In this document: positions 8,916 through 17,714 of the stretch, piece after piece
How the letters are laid out: every line of letters starts with the position of its first letter
Numbering within the stretch: the stretch's first letter is position 1
Assembly (NCBI GenBank): GCA_016176295.1
Contig: JACOXN010000011.1
Coordinates: 1-36,521 of the forward strand
DNA length: 36,521 nucleotides
Direction of reading: 5' to 3'
DNA from: Candidatus Giovannonibacteria bacterium
Lineage (GTDB): Bacteria > Patescibacteriota > Minisyncoccia > UBA11713 > 2-01-FULL-45-33
Notes under the pieces: generated by a model
Databases searched by the model: none
Seen by the model: only the letters and a program-made list of their open reading frames with translations
Told to the model about the DNA's origin: nothing
Program-made: the position numbers and the translations under genes

Positions 8916-9887
8916 ATGTTCAGGATAAAAATATCATTTTTGGCAGTAATTACGTTCCTGATAGTTTTCGGTATTTTGTCCTGGTATACGTTTAAATATT
9001 TCCGGTCGGATAATTGCATCAAAGAATATTCATGGATCAACATTCAATTGAGGTGCGTCGAAAAACCGATAATTAAAAAAACGGAATACAAAAATTTCAA
9101 GCAAACTCTCCTAGAGAAGATAGAATCATATAAAGCGGAGCAGAAAGTAACCAGTGTGGCTGTTTATTTTCGCGATCTCTCCAACGGGCCCATCTTCGGC
9201 ATCAATGAGTTGGAAGAGTTCATTCCGGCCAGTTTGCTTAAAGTCCCTCTTATGATGACTTATTTCAGGATTGCCGAAGAAAAACCGAGTTTGCTCGATG
9301 ATAACATATCCTATAATAGAGATGATGCGGAATTAGCCCAGACAGTAGCGCCGTCGGAGACTCTGGAAAAGAGAAAAGAATACTCGGTTATGTATTTGAT
9401 TGGGAAACTTATAATCGATTCTGATAATCGCGCTTTCATAGCCTTAAAAGACAACTTGGACGCGGTTTATCCCCAAAAAGACCTGCTTTTAGAAACATAC
9501 CATGAAGTGGGTGTAATAAACCTCGGCGGCAATCTAGAAAATACTTTGAACATTAAATCTTACGCATCCGTATTCCGTCTTCTCTATAATGCTTCGTATC
9601 TTTCGAAAAAATATTCCGACTTGGCGTTGGATTATTTGGCGCATTCATCTTACAAAGAAGGGTTGAGGGCTGGGGTGCCTGCAAACATTCCGATGGCCCA
9701 TAAATTCGGCGAGCGGTTTAGCGAACAAGGAAAACAATTGCATGAGTGTGGAATAATATATTTCCCGGGAAACCCTTATTTGCTGTGTGTAATGACTAAA
9801 GGGCAGGATTTCGCTCAATTGGCCGGAATATTACAGGATATTTCAAAAGCGGTTTACGAAGAAGTTAATTCCAGGCTGATCAAATAA
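8916..9887 (+). CDS. Class A beta-lactamase-fold serine hydrolase, membrane-anchored
   Basis: N-terminal TM segment; SxxK-like PASLLKVPLM, SDNRA, HKFG motifs; Beta-lactamase2-like organisation. Confidence 0.75.
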   Translation: MFRIKISFLAVITFLIVFGILSWYTFKYFRSDNCIKEYSWINIQLRCVEKPIIKKTEYKNFKQTLLEKIESYKAEQKVTSVAVYFRDLSNGPIFGINELEEFIPASLLKVPLMMTYFRIAEEKPSLLDDNISYNRDDAELAQTVAPSETLEKRKEYSVMYLIGKLIIDSDNRAFIALKDNLDAVYPQKDLLLETYHEVGVINLGGNLENTLNIKSYASVFRLLYNASYLSKKYSDLALDYLAHSSYKEGLRAGVPANIPMAHKFGERFSEQGKQLHECGIIYFPGNPYLLCVMTKGQDFAQLAGILQDISKAVYEEVNSRLIK

Positions 9888-9903
9888 TTAAGGTTTAAAA
9901 AAT

Positions 9904-12900
9904 ATGTATAAAGGGGTCGAAATAGAGATAAATATCGGATGGTCTAAAAAGATATCTAAGATTTTCAGATCATTTTTAGTGTTTTCATTTATCCTGATTT
10001 GGATATTTTCGCCTCTAGCTGATCCTTTTCTTATTTCCAAGGTCCAAGTCCAAAAGGCGGAAGCCGCTTACACGGGCAAACATCTCCGCACCGTCGAATA
10101 TACCTTAGGTTCCGGAGCGGGTACTTCCGCCACTCAGACCGGAACGGATAATAACGGCACGGCTAGAGCCACCGACGTAAACACGTTCGCCGGTTCTTCC
10201 TGGAACGCCACAAAATCCACCGCCGGCACCAAAACCCTAAAAATCGACGGCACCAACATCCGCGTAGTCTCCGCCTGGCTCGAATATTCCGCCACTATGG
10301 TAACCTCGGCCAACATCACCGACGTAGAGCTCGGATTGGATGTGAGCCCCGGTCCTTCCGCCGGCAACAACGTCTGGCTGGACACCATAAACCGCAATGG
10401 ACAGGGGCTGACCAACACTTCCGGCCTTTCCGGTCCGCAGATCTATGTAGCCGCCAACGCCACTTCTCTTTTTCAAAGCCAGACGGATGCGGATTGGTCT
10501 TCCGGGCTTGCGGTCGTGGGGGTCGCCGCCGTGACCGGACCCACCAGACACCTGCAGACTATGAAGCTTGTCCTAACTTACGAACAGGACTACTCGACAA
10601 TCGCACACAATGAAACGAAAACGGTTCGCTTTCCGATGGGCTCGACCAAAACCGCCGACTGTGCCGTTTCCGCCACCTGCTCATTTACCTACGACACCGC
10701 GAACCGACTCCCGGACCTTGCTTCCGCGAGCGACATTTATGATGTCTGGTTTGAGATCACATCCGAAGGGGATACCACCGCCACCGTGGGGCAGACGGTC
10801 AACTTCACTCCTTCCATCAATGGAGGTGCCGCGGGCACAGCACACTCGGCTTTGGACCCCGCGACGGCATTGGCCGACCATCTCTCTCCTTTCATCATCT
10901 ATCGTCCCTCGGTCGCAACCAACAACTTTGATCCGCTGGTCACTCCCTCCGACACCCTCGATATCGTAAACGGAGCCGGCGTGGCGCTTTCCGCTCTCAC
11001 CGTGGAACTTGTAATTACCTACAAATTTTCCACCGGCGCTTCCGTACAGACCGAAACCGTCCGTTTCTATTACGGTCAGGATACGACTAACAGGGCCGCA
11101 GGAGCTAAAGTCAGTTTTACCGGACCGAATAATTCCACCACTCTTGCCATTTCCAATACCGGAGCTGACGTAAAAAATATTTGGTTCAAGGCCAACGGAT
11201 CCGCCGTCGCCACTGCGCAATTACAGATCTTCGGCGATGTGGACGGCGGTGGGGCTACTGCGGAAACTTCGACCAATGCCAACGTGACTTCGGCTAATCC
11301 GAGAAGCGGAGGCACGACCGTTATCCATGATATGTCCTCCGATGCCGCTTCCGTGAACGATTCGGCTCCCGTGGTAACGGGAGCTTATCAATGGAATACG
11401 GCTGCGGGCTCCGTGACCTCAGCGGAGCTTTACATCACATTCACCTGGTCGGGTTCCTCCGGAGGTCAGGTAACCAAAACAGTTCAGTTCTACGGCGGTT
11501 TGAACGGCGGGTCCATGAACTATGGAACCTCCGCTGATGGAAATGAGATCAGCACCGTTATCAATGTTGCCCTTCCGGAAACAGTCACCAAAACTTACCG
11601 TTCGGCATTTTTGGATATCGATCTCCTTCATTCCGAAGCTACCTCGCTCACCATCTCCACCTTGACCATCGGAGTGAACGGTTCCACGACTCTCGCCGTA
11701 CCGGAACTCGCGGATGCCACTTCGGAAGCATTCAACCAAAGATACCGCAAAGAAATATCTCCGTATCAATTTGCCGGGGGGACCGACATCGGCTGGACCG
11801 AAAGAACATTCAATTCCACGGTTGAGATAGCGACTGCCGACGAAATATCGGGAGCCGCCAGACTGGTGGTGACTTACGATGCGGCGCACGAAACAAAGCC
11901 GATTTTCTCTTCGGCCACCAACCAGACTTTTGAAGTCGGAGGATCTTCTGCGGAAATTTCGCCTATTACCATCACAGATAATGCGGCTCCGAGCATTACT
12001 GCAGCCAATGATATTCGAATCGCCATTGCCACTTCTTCCGTCAATATGCTTTGGGACACTTCGGTTGCAGCGGCTTCGTTGTCCGGAACGGCTTGGAACG
12101 ATGATATCACTTCAAATTCCATTACATACGAAGGGGGGGGATCCGTAGCTGTAATAAATGCAGCGAATAATTTCGAAGGGTCCGAAATGCTTGTAGTTTC
12201 CGGGCTTAAATTCAAGAACTTTTCATCAGCCAATTCTGCCGTCTCAGGGCTTGTTATTTTTACGGGCGGGGTCAATGATATTTCTTCGGACGCTACTGAT
12301 TCAAAGACAGTCGCGCTCTATGGCACTCATTCTATAAGTGATCATTCCGGCTTGCAGATAAGCAATAAATTTAACGGCGCCTCTTCTTATTCAGGTCCGT
12401 TATTTAAATTTCGCCTGGTCCCCGCAGGTGAAAGCATAAATATTCAGAGTTTTGGTTTAAATATCGATACCTCCAATATAGCAGCAAATGATATTACGAA
12501 TTCACAAATTTATGCCGACTATGATTCGGATGGCATTGTGGATGCTTCCGATAATGCGGTTTTCGGTTCGGGGAGCGTTTCCATAAATAATGGAGGCGTG
12601 GGTTCAATTGTTTTTTCTTCAGGCCTTTCTACTTCGACTGCCAGAGATTATATTTTTTCGGCGGCTGTTTCTTCTATTGGTTCGAGTGATGAACTTTCAA
12701 TTCAGTTGAAAAAAAACGATATTACTGCTTCCGGTGTTACATCCGGATTCGAGATTCAATCAAAAAATTTAGACGGAATTGTTAGCGCCAATCATTTTTT
12801 AGCGGTGGTCTTTGCAGGCGGAGCTCCGATTGAGCCGAGAGGGCAGGGCGCAGGGCTGGTCAATAATCCCAATGTTTCAATTGGCGGCGGAGAAGAAATA

Positions 12901-13506
12901 GGCGCGGAGGACGGATTTACCGCTCCCACTGCCAATGGAACCGGTCTCACCACTCCGGGGAATGCCAACAACTGGACCTCTCCATCCAACGCATATTCAT
13001 CGGACAATTCTTACGCCACCGCCGGCACGGCCGTAGCACAGGACTACGGAAACTTCGGCTTCAATATTCCCTCGGGGGACTCGATTGTTGGGGTGGATGT
13101 AAAAGTTGAAGGCAAAGGCTCGACTGCGGCAGGAACTTTCTCCGTCGCCCTTTCCTGGAACGGAGGAACTACTTACACCACTGCCACTTCCAGCTGGACA
13201 CTTTCGACATCCGACCAGGTTTTCGTCATGGCCACTTCTTCCGATCTCTGGGGACGCGCATCATGGTCTCCGTCTGAATTTTCAGATGCCAATTTCCGTT
13301 TGAGAATTACCGCCGCACCCTCGTCAAATACCGTCTCGGTTGACGCGATTCAAGTCCGCGTCCAGCACCAGGTCACCGGCGGAGGAGAAGGCGGGGGAGG
13401 CAGAAGCGCGCTGCCTTATGCGAAAAATTTCGCGATGGTAGATGAATTCTTCAATTCGTTTCAAGAAAAACTGTCATATTTATTGAAAATGGTAAAATTT
13501 AATTAA
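9904..13506 (+). CDS. Giant secreted surface protein sharing its C-terminal module with the 2884..8913 product
   Basis: Signal-like N-terminus; repeated beta-rich modules; C-terminal GAEDGFTAPTANGTGLTTPGNANNWT...RSALPYAK module. Confidence 0.8.
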   Translation: MYKGVEIEINIGWSKKISKIFRSFLVFSFILIWIFSPLADPFLISKVQVQKAEAAYTGKHLRTVEYTLGSGAGTSATQTGTDNNGTARATDVNTFAGSSWNATKSTAGTKTLKIDGTNIRVVSAWLEYSATMVTSANITDVELGLDVSPGPSAGNNVWLDTINRNGQGLTNTSGLSGPQIYVAANATSLFQSQTDADWSSGLAVVGVAAVTGPTRHLQTMKLVLTYEQDYSTIAHNETKTVRFPMGSTKTADCAVSATCSFTYDTANRLPDLASASDIYDVWFEITSEGDTTATVGQTVNFTPSINGGAAGTAHSALDPATALADHLSPFIIYRPSVATNNFDPLVTPSDTLDIVNGAGVALSALTVELVITYKFSTGASVQTETVRFYYGQDTTNRAAGAKVSFTGPNNSTTLAISNTGADVKNIWFKANGSAVATAQLQIFGDVDGGGATAETSTNANVTSANPRSGGTTVIHDMSSDAASVNDSAPVVTGAYQWNTAAGSVTSAELYITFTWSGSSGGQVTKTVQFYGGLNGGSMNYGTSADGNEISTVINVALPETVTKTYRSAFLDIDLLHSEATSLTISTLTIGVNGSTTLAVPELADATSEAFNQRYRKEISPYQFAGGTDIGWTERTFNSTVEIATADEISGAARLVVTYDAAHETKPIFSSATNQTFEVGGSSAEISPITITDNAAPSITAANDIRIAIATSSVNMLWDTSVAAASLSGTAWNDDITSNSITYEGGGSVAVINAANNFEGSEMLVVSGLKFKNFSSANSAVSGLVIFTGGVNDISSDATDSKTVALYGTHSISDHSGLQISNKFNGASSYSGPLFKFRLVPAGESINIQSFGLNIDTSNIAANDITNSQIYADYDSDGIVDASDNAVFGSGSVSINNGGVGSIVFSSGLSTSTARDYIFSAAVSSIGSSDELSIQLKKNDITASGVTSGFEIQSKNLDGIVSANHFLAVVFAGGAPIEPRGQGAGLVNNPNVSIGGGEEIGAEDGFTAPTANGTGLTTPGNANNWTSPSNAYSSDNSYATAGTAVAQDYGNFGFNIPSGDSIVGVDVKVEGKGSTAAGTFSVALSWNGGTTYTTATSSWTLSTSDQVFVMATSSDLWGRASWSPSEFSDANFRLRITAAPSSNTVSVDAIQVRVQHQVTGGGEGGGGRSALPYAKNFAMVDEFFNSFQEKLSYLLKMVKFN

Positions 13507-14303
13507 TGTTCAAACGTTATTCGCTATATGTATTGGTAGGATTGCTGCTGGCTTTGGCGAATTTCGTTTTCGCCGATGAGTACCAAAGCGCCAACTTCAA
13601 GATATTAGATCCGGCTTTTACCGAGTCGGGCGGGGAGATGACCTCGGCCAGTTTCAAGGTCGTGGGGTCTTTGGGGCAGGTTGCCATAGGCACTTCCACC
13701 AGCGCCGCGTTCGGCGACAAAGCAGGATTTTACTATTACCCGGAGCCGACACCGACACCCTCGACAACTCCGACCCCGACTCCCACACCGGCTCCGATCT
13801 TAGGAGGCATAATTTCCGATATTTTAAGAAAATTCGTAAAGCCGGAGCCTTTGCCGCCGGGAATTCCGTCGCCCTGCCCGTACCCCCAAACCGACTTAAA
13901 TTGTGACGGCAAAATTGATTTACAGGATTTATCCATATTCCTTTATTTTGAGCCCAAGCCCAGCCCCAACCCCGCGGACTTCAATGCGGACGAAAAAGTA
14001 AATTTGCGCGACATGAGTTTGCTTTTCTTCGACTGGACTGGAAAAGTTATCACCTATTCTTCCGAAGATCAGTCTATATTCGACCCCATGGATAAATTTG
14101 TCAGCGCCGGTAAAAGTTTCTTCGAAAGGCTTTTTGGACAGGGTGAGCCGGCTGCGGTTGCCGTCTCGGGAGAGTCCGACGAGGGTGCGGAAATAAGTTC
14201 CCGTGGTCTGGCAGGAAGCGTTACGCAGGCGATAAAACGGGTTTTTGTAGGTTTTATGGGAACCGTTTTCCTGGTTTTGGACTGGATTTACGGACTATTT
14301 TAA
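13506..14303 (+). CDS. Dockerin type I-containing surface protein with Pro/Thr linker
   Basis: Start overlaps the upstream stop (TAATG); PTPTPSTTPTPTPTP linker; DLNCDGKIDLQDLSIFLYF...DFNADEKVNLRDMSLLFFDW double dockerin-like Ca loops; hydrophobic C-terminus. Confidence 0.8.
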   Translation: MFKRYSLYVLVGLLLALANFVFADEYQSANFKILDPAFTESGGEMTSASFKVVGSLGQVAIGTSTSAAFGDKAGFYYYPEPTPTPSTTPTPTPTPAPILGGIISDILRKFVKPEPLPPGIPSPCPYPQTDLNCDGKIDLQDLSIFLYFEPKPSPNPADFNADEKVNLRDMSLLFFDWTGKVITYSSEDQSIFDPMDKFVSAGKSFFERLFGQGEPAAVAVSGESDEGAEISSRGLAGSVTQAIKRVFVGFMGTVFLVLDWIYGLF

Positions 14304-14331
14304 TAAACATCCGCACTTAACCTCCCCTCGC

Positions 14332-14350
14332 CCCTCCTTCGTAAGGAGGG
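14332..14350. repeat. Left hairpin flanking the DUF559 gene
   Basis: CCCTCCTT-CGT-AAGGAGGG then AAAATTAC. Confidence 0.7.
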
Positions 14351-14408
14351 AAAATTACTGCTGATTATTTATCTTCACTTGCGAATCGTGAGTTGGAGGA
14401 GGTAAAGT

Positions 14409-14771
14409 GTGAGCATGACTGAGATCTTCAACAGAAGGACATATACTTTCAAACGAAAACTATTACGCAAAAATTTACCTGAAGCAGAGATCATATTATG
14501 GTCCCAGCTTAAAAATAAAAACATTAAAGGTTACAAGTTCCGTCGGCAGTATGGAATAGGACGTTATGTTACAGATTTTTATTGTCCAGAGTTAAAGTTA
14601 TCAATTGAAATTGATGGAGACTATCATTCAGTTGCAGATGTTAAAGATTACGATATTGTACGGCAAGATTATTTTAAATCTTTAGACATAGATACTTTGC
14701 GGTTCACAAATAACAACATTAAGCATAATTTATCCACAATCCTTAAAGAAATATCAAGACATTGTCCGTAA
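14409..14771 (+). CDS. DUF559 (Vsr-like) putative endonuclease
   Basis: ILWSQLKNKNIKGYKFRRQYGIGRYVTDFYCPELKLSIEIDGDYH...YDIVRQDYFKSLDIDTLRFTN; GTG start 14409 or ATG 14415. Confidence 0.85.
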   Translation: MSMTEIFNRRTYTFKRKLLRKNLPEAEIILWSQLKNKNIKGYKFRRQYGIGRYVTDFYCPELKLSIEIDGDYHSVADVKDYDIVRQDYFKSLDIDTLRFTNNNIKHNLSTILKEISRHCP

Positions 14772-14775
14772 TTTT

Positions 14776-14794
14776 CTCCCCTTAAGAAGGGGAG
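14776..14794. repeat. Right hairpin flanking the DUF559 gene
   Basis: GTAATTTT followed by CTCCCCTT-AAG-AAGGGGAG, inverted relative to the left hairpin. Confidence 0.7.
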
Positions 14795-14816
14795 ACTTGC
14801 CTGCTGGCAGGCAAGT
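14795..14816. repeat. ACYTGCC palindrome family, variant copy
   Basis: ACTTGCCTGC-TG-GCAGGCAAGT. Confidence 0.7.
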
Positions 14817-14849
14817 TCGGAGGGGTAAAAAGGCGCGGGAATTTTGTGT

Positions 14850-14855
14850 TATAAT
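14850..14855 (+). promoter_or_regulatory. Extended -10 element (TGT TATAAT) for the cohesin operon
   Basis: TATAAT 14850-14855 preceded by TGT; ATG at 14866; no clear -35. Confidence 0.5.
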
Positions 14856-14865
14856 TAATGCATAA

Positions 14866-16185
14866 ATGACTAAGCTAAAGTACGTTGGTATTTTATGCTT
14901 TTTGGCGTTATTAGGCGCCTTGCTGCCGGCAGGCAGGCCGTTTTTTGCGTATGCCGCGGGCGACGCCGGCTTGTTTTTAAGTCCTGCCAGCGGTTCTTTC
15001 GTGGTGGGAAGCACCGTGGATGTTTCCATTATTTTGGATACGAAAGGAAAAGCGGTTAATACCGTGGAAATAGAGCTGGCTTTCCCGGCGGATAAACTGC
15101 AGCTTGCGAATCCCTCCGTTGGCAAATCTATAATCCAGCTTTGGCCGGCTCCGCCTTCGTATTCCAACCGCGAAGGCAAAATTTATTTTGTAGGCGGAAT
15201 TCCTTCTCCGGGGATTGTAACTTCGCAGGGAGTCGTGCTTACTCTTACTTTCCGGGTCATTGCTCCCGGCGAGGGACAGATAAAATTCGGCGAGCGAACC
15301 AAGGTATTGGCCAACGACGGCAGAGGCACGGATATTTTGGGCCAGTCAACTCCCTCATTCATACGTTTTTTGCTTCCTCCTTCGCAGGGTCCGCAAATTT
15401 TTTCTCCCACGCATCCGGATCAGGAGCGCTGGTACAGGGATCCTAATCCGGTTTTTGTCTGGCAAAAAGGCCAGTTTGCCGAAGCATACAGTTATTCAAT
15501 TGATGAAGATCCGTCCGGTTTTCCGGACACCGTTTCCGAGGGAAAAGAAACGACGGCTTCTTTTGGCGACCTGAAATCCGGCATGCGGTATTTCCACCTG
15601 CGAGAAAAAAATGCGGGAGTCTGGGGCGGAGTTTCCCACTACTCGGTAAAGATAGACAAAGAACCGCCCGCTTCATTTATGGTCAGTGTTTCCCCCGGGC
15701 TTCATACCACAAGCCGCAACCCCATATTCAGGTTTTTCACGACAGACGCGCTTTCCGGTCTCGACCGGTTTGAAATGAAAATAGTTTCGCTTTCATCGGG
15801 AGTAACCGAGGATTCCCTGTTTTTCGGAGTTAATTCTCCCTATCAGGCGCCAAATTTTAATGCGGGCAGATACCAGGTGATAGTCCGGGCGGTTGACCTG
15901 GCGGGAAATACGACCGACGAGACTGTCACAATGAATATCGTCGGAGCGGCGACCAGATTTTTCACTCCGGAAGGAATTGATCTGATCTTTTTCTTTGTGC
16001 CGTGGATTTGGGCGGTCGTAGTTTTGGGTCTTCTCTTTTTGCTGTTCCTTATTTTGCTTTTTATGCTTTGGATTAGGCATAAACATCATTTAAAACACGC
16101 TTTTCGCGAGGACTTTAAAAAATTACTGGGTTTAATGGGGGACAGTACCCCGCCTTTGCCTCCGGTTTCAGGAGTTGTAAAATGA
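14866..16185 (+). CDS. Cohesin-like domain protein with C-terminal transmembrane anchor
   Basis: LFLSPASGSFVVGSTVDVSIILDTKGKAVNTVEIELAFPADKLQL...GVVLTLTFRVIAPGEGQIKF; Ig-like region; TM near C-terminus FFFVPWIWAVVVLGLLFLLFLILLFMLW. Confidence 0.75.
   Translation: MTKLKYVGILCFLALLGALLPAGRPFFAYAAGDAGLFLSPASGSFVVGSTVDVSIILDTKGKAVNTVEIELAFPADKLQLANPSVGKSIIQLWPAPPSYSNREGKIYFVGGIPSPGIVTSQGVVLTLTFRVIAPGEGQIKFGERTKVLANDGRGTDILGQSTPSFIRFLLPPSQGPQIFSPTHPDQERWYRDPNPVFVWQKGQFAEAYSYSIDEDPSGFPDTVSEGKETTASFGDLKSGMRYFHLREKNAGVWGGVSHYSVKIDKEPPASFMVSVSPGLHTTSRNPIFRFFTTDALSGLDRFEMKIVSLSSGVTEDSLFFGVNSPYQAPNFNAGRYQVIVRAVDLAGNTTDETVTMNIVGAATRFFTPEGIDLIFFFVPWIWAVVVLGLLFLLFLILLFMLWIRHKHHLKHAFREDFKKLLGLMGDSTPPLPPVSGVVK
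14919..14938. repeat. ACYTGCC palindrome family, degenerate copy inside signal-peptide coding sequence
   Basis: CCTTGCTGCCGGCAGGCAGG, 18/20 to CCTGCCTGCCGGCAGGCAGG. Confidence 0.55.
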
Positions 16186-16955
16186 ATACAATGAACAAAA
16201 CTTTTATTGTGTCCGCTGCCGTTTTGGGACTTTTGTTTTGCATATTGCCGCTTTCAGTGCGCGCACAAACTAATATTCCGGTTCCCGTCATTTCAGTAAT
16301 ACCCGCGCAGTACTATCCTATGGACGAAGTGCTTTACATGGAAGGGAAAGCGAAGCCGGATTCCAAAGTCGACATATTTTTTGAAAAATATTCCGGCGGA
16401 GCCGCCCCGATAAAGATAACTGTCGAAGCCAATGATGCGGGAGAATGGTTTTTAAACGAGGACCTGGATCTTCCTTCCGGTGAATGGATGGTGCGCGCCA
16501 GGCATGCCGATCCGCAGGGCGACTGGTCCAACCCGCGCATATTGCGGTCAATAAATTCCGGTTTTACTGTTTTCGGAATAACCGTCAAATATCTTCCCCT
16601 AGCGATTTCGGTGTTTATTTTTATAATCGCCGGTTTTGGCCTTATTTTATACTCTTTTTTGAGGATACAATCGGTGAAGCGCCTGGGAAAAGAACATGCC
16701 TCGCATGAGATGCTGGAAGCGGCCAAAAAAATAGCGCGAGAGAAAGAAAAAGAGGCGATCGAACTGGTGGTGGAAAAAGGTTTTGTGAATGTAAAGCGCG
16801 ACATTGAGCTGGAACTCGACCATTTAAACTCCAAACTGAAAGCCGCCGGAGATCTTTTGCCGGAGGAGTTCGACCACAGGGACAAGTTGTTAAGAGAGCT
16901 CAGCAAGCTGGAGCAGGAAATAGACAAAAAAGTCAGGGATTTGGACGGGATATAA
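16182..16955 (+). CDS. Secreted Ig-like domain / TM / cytoplasmic coiled-coil membrane protein
   Basis: Signal peptide; IPVPVISVIPAQYYPMDEVLYMEGKAKPDSKVDIFF; TM; charged coiled coil; ATG overlaps the preceding TGA. Confidence 0.7.
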   Translation: MNTMNKTFIVSAAVLGLLFCILPLSVRAQTNIPVPVISVIPAQYYPMDEVLYMEGKAKPDSKVDIFFEKYSGGAAPIKITVEANDAGEWFLNEDLDLPSGEWMVRARHADPQGDWSNPRILRSINSGFTVFGITVKYLPLAISVFIFIIAGFGLILYSFLRIQSVKRLGKEHASHEMLEAAKKIAREKEKEAIELVVEKGFVNVKRDIELELDHLNSKLKAAGDLLPEEFDHRDKLLRELSKLEQEIDKKVRDLDGI

Positions 16956-16956
16956 A

Positions 16957-17685
16957 ATGAAAAAATATCAATCATTAATTATTATTCTGGTTTGTCTTTT
17001 CACCCCCTTTCTGGCCGCAAATGCGCAATATTCTTCCATAGAATTGAAGCAGCCGACAATCATAATAAACCCGGAGATATATTATCCGTTCGATGAAGTG
17101 CTTTATATCGAAGGGCGTTCCCAGCCGAAAGGCGTAGTTGAAGTGAGGTTGCAAAAATCGGCGGCAAGGCCGATGTCGTTTAGCGTGCGTGCGGATGCGA
17201 ACGGCGAATGGGTGCTTGCGGAAAAAGTTCCTTTGGAAGCGGGAGACTGGGAGGCGAGGGCGCGCGCGATTGGGAAAACTCCGGCAGGAGATGAAATAGC
17301 GTCGGAATGGTCCAACCCCAGAATATTTAAAGTTATCGTAAACGGCATAACCATAGGCGGGGTCAATATAAAATTTGCCGCCCTCTCGCTGGTCATAGCT
17401 TTTCTGCTGATGCTGGGTATCGCTCTCGTCGTTTATTTTTCCCTCAAAGTGCGCAAGCTTAATTCCGCGCTGCTGGAAAAAGAAATAGAGGGAGCGAAAG
17501 AGACGGTTCACGAAGGTTTTAGCGAACTTAAAAAAGATGTTTTGGATGAACTCCATGCTCTGGAGATTTCCGGAAAACAGCTGGCGCCCGAAGAATTGGC
17601 CAGGAAAGAACATCTTCTGCGGGAATTGGAGCGTATGGAGCATGGAATGGAAAAAGAAATCGGCGACATTAGCCGCAGAATCTAA
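16957..17685 (+). CDS. Paralogue of the preceding Ig-like / TM / coiled-coil protein
   Basis: QPTIIINPEIYYPFDEVLYIEGRSQPKGVVEVRLQ; same topology; LAPEELARKEHLLRELERMEHGMEKEI vs LLPEEFDHRDKLLRELSKLEQEIDKKV. Confidence 0.75.
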   Translation: MKKYQSLIIILVCLFTPFLAANAQYSSIELKQPTIIINPEIYYPFDEVLYIEGRSQPKGVVEVRLQKSAARPMSFSVRADANGEWVLAEKVPLEAGDWEARARAIGKTPAGDEIASEWSNPRIFKVIVNGITIGGVNIKFAALSLVIAFLLMLGIALVVYFSLKVRKLNSALLEKEIEGAKETVHEGFSELKKDVLDELHALEISGKQLAPEELARKEHLLRELERMEHGMEKEIGDISRRI

Positions 17686-17687
17686 TC

Positions 17688-17712
17688 TTGACCGAAACTA
17701 AGTTTCGGTCAA
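17688..17712. repeat. REP-like palindrome at the 5' end of the RAYT gene
   Basis: TTGACCGAAACT-A-AGTTTCGGTCAA, perfect 12-bp arms. Confidence 0.85.
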
Positions 17713-17714
17713 TA

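Noticed and set aside
13741-13795. Pro/Thr repeat as a tandem-repeat contingency locus
   Set aside because: Codons within the PT linker are heterogeneous; reads as an ordinary low-complexity linker.
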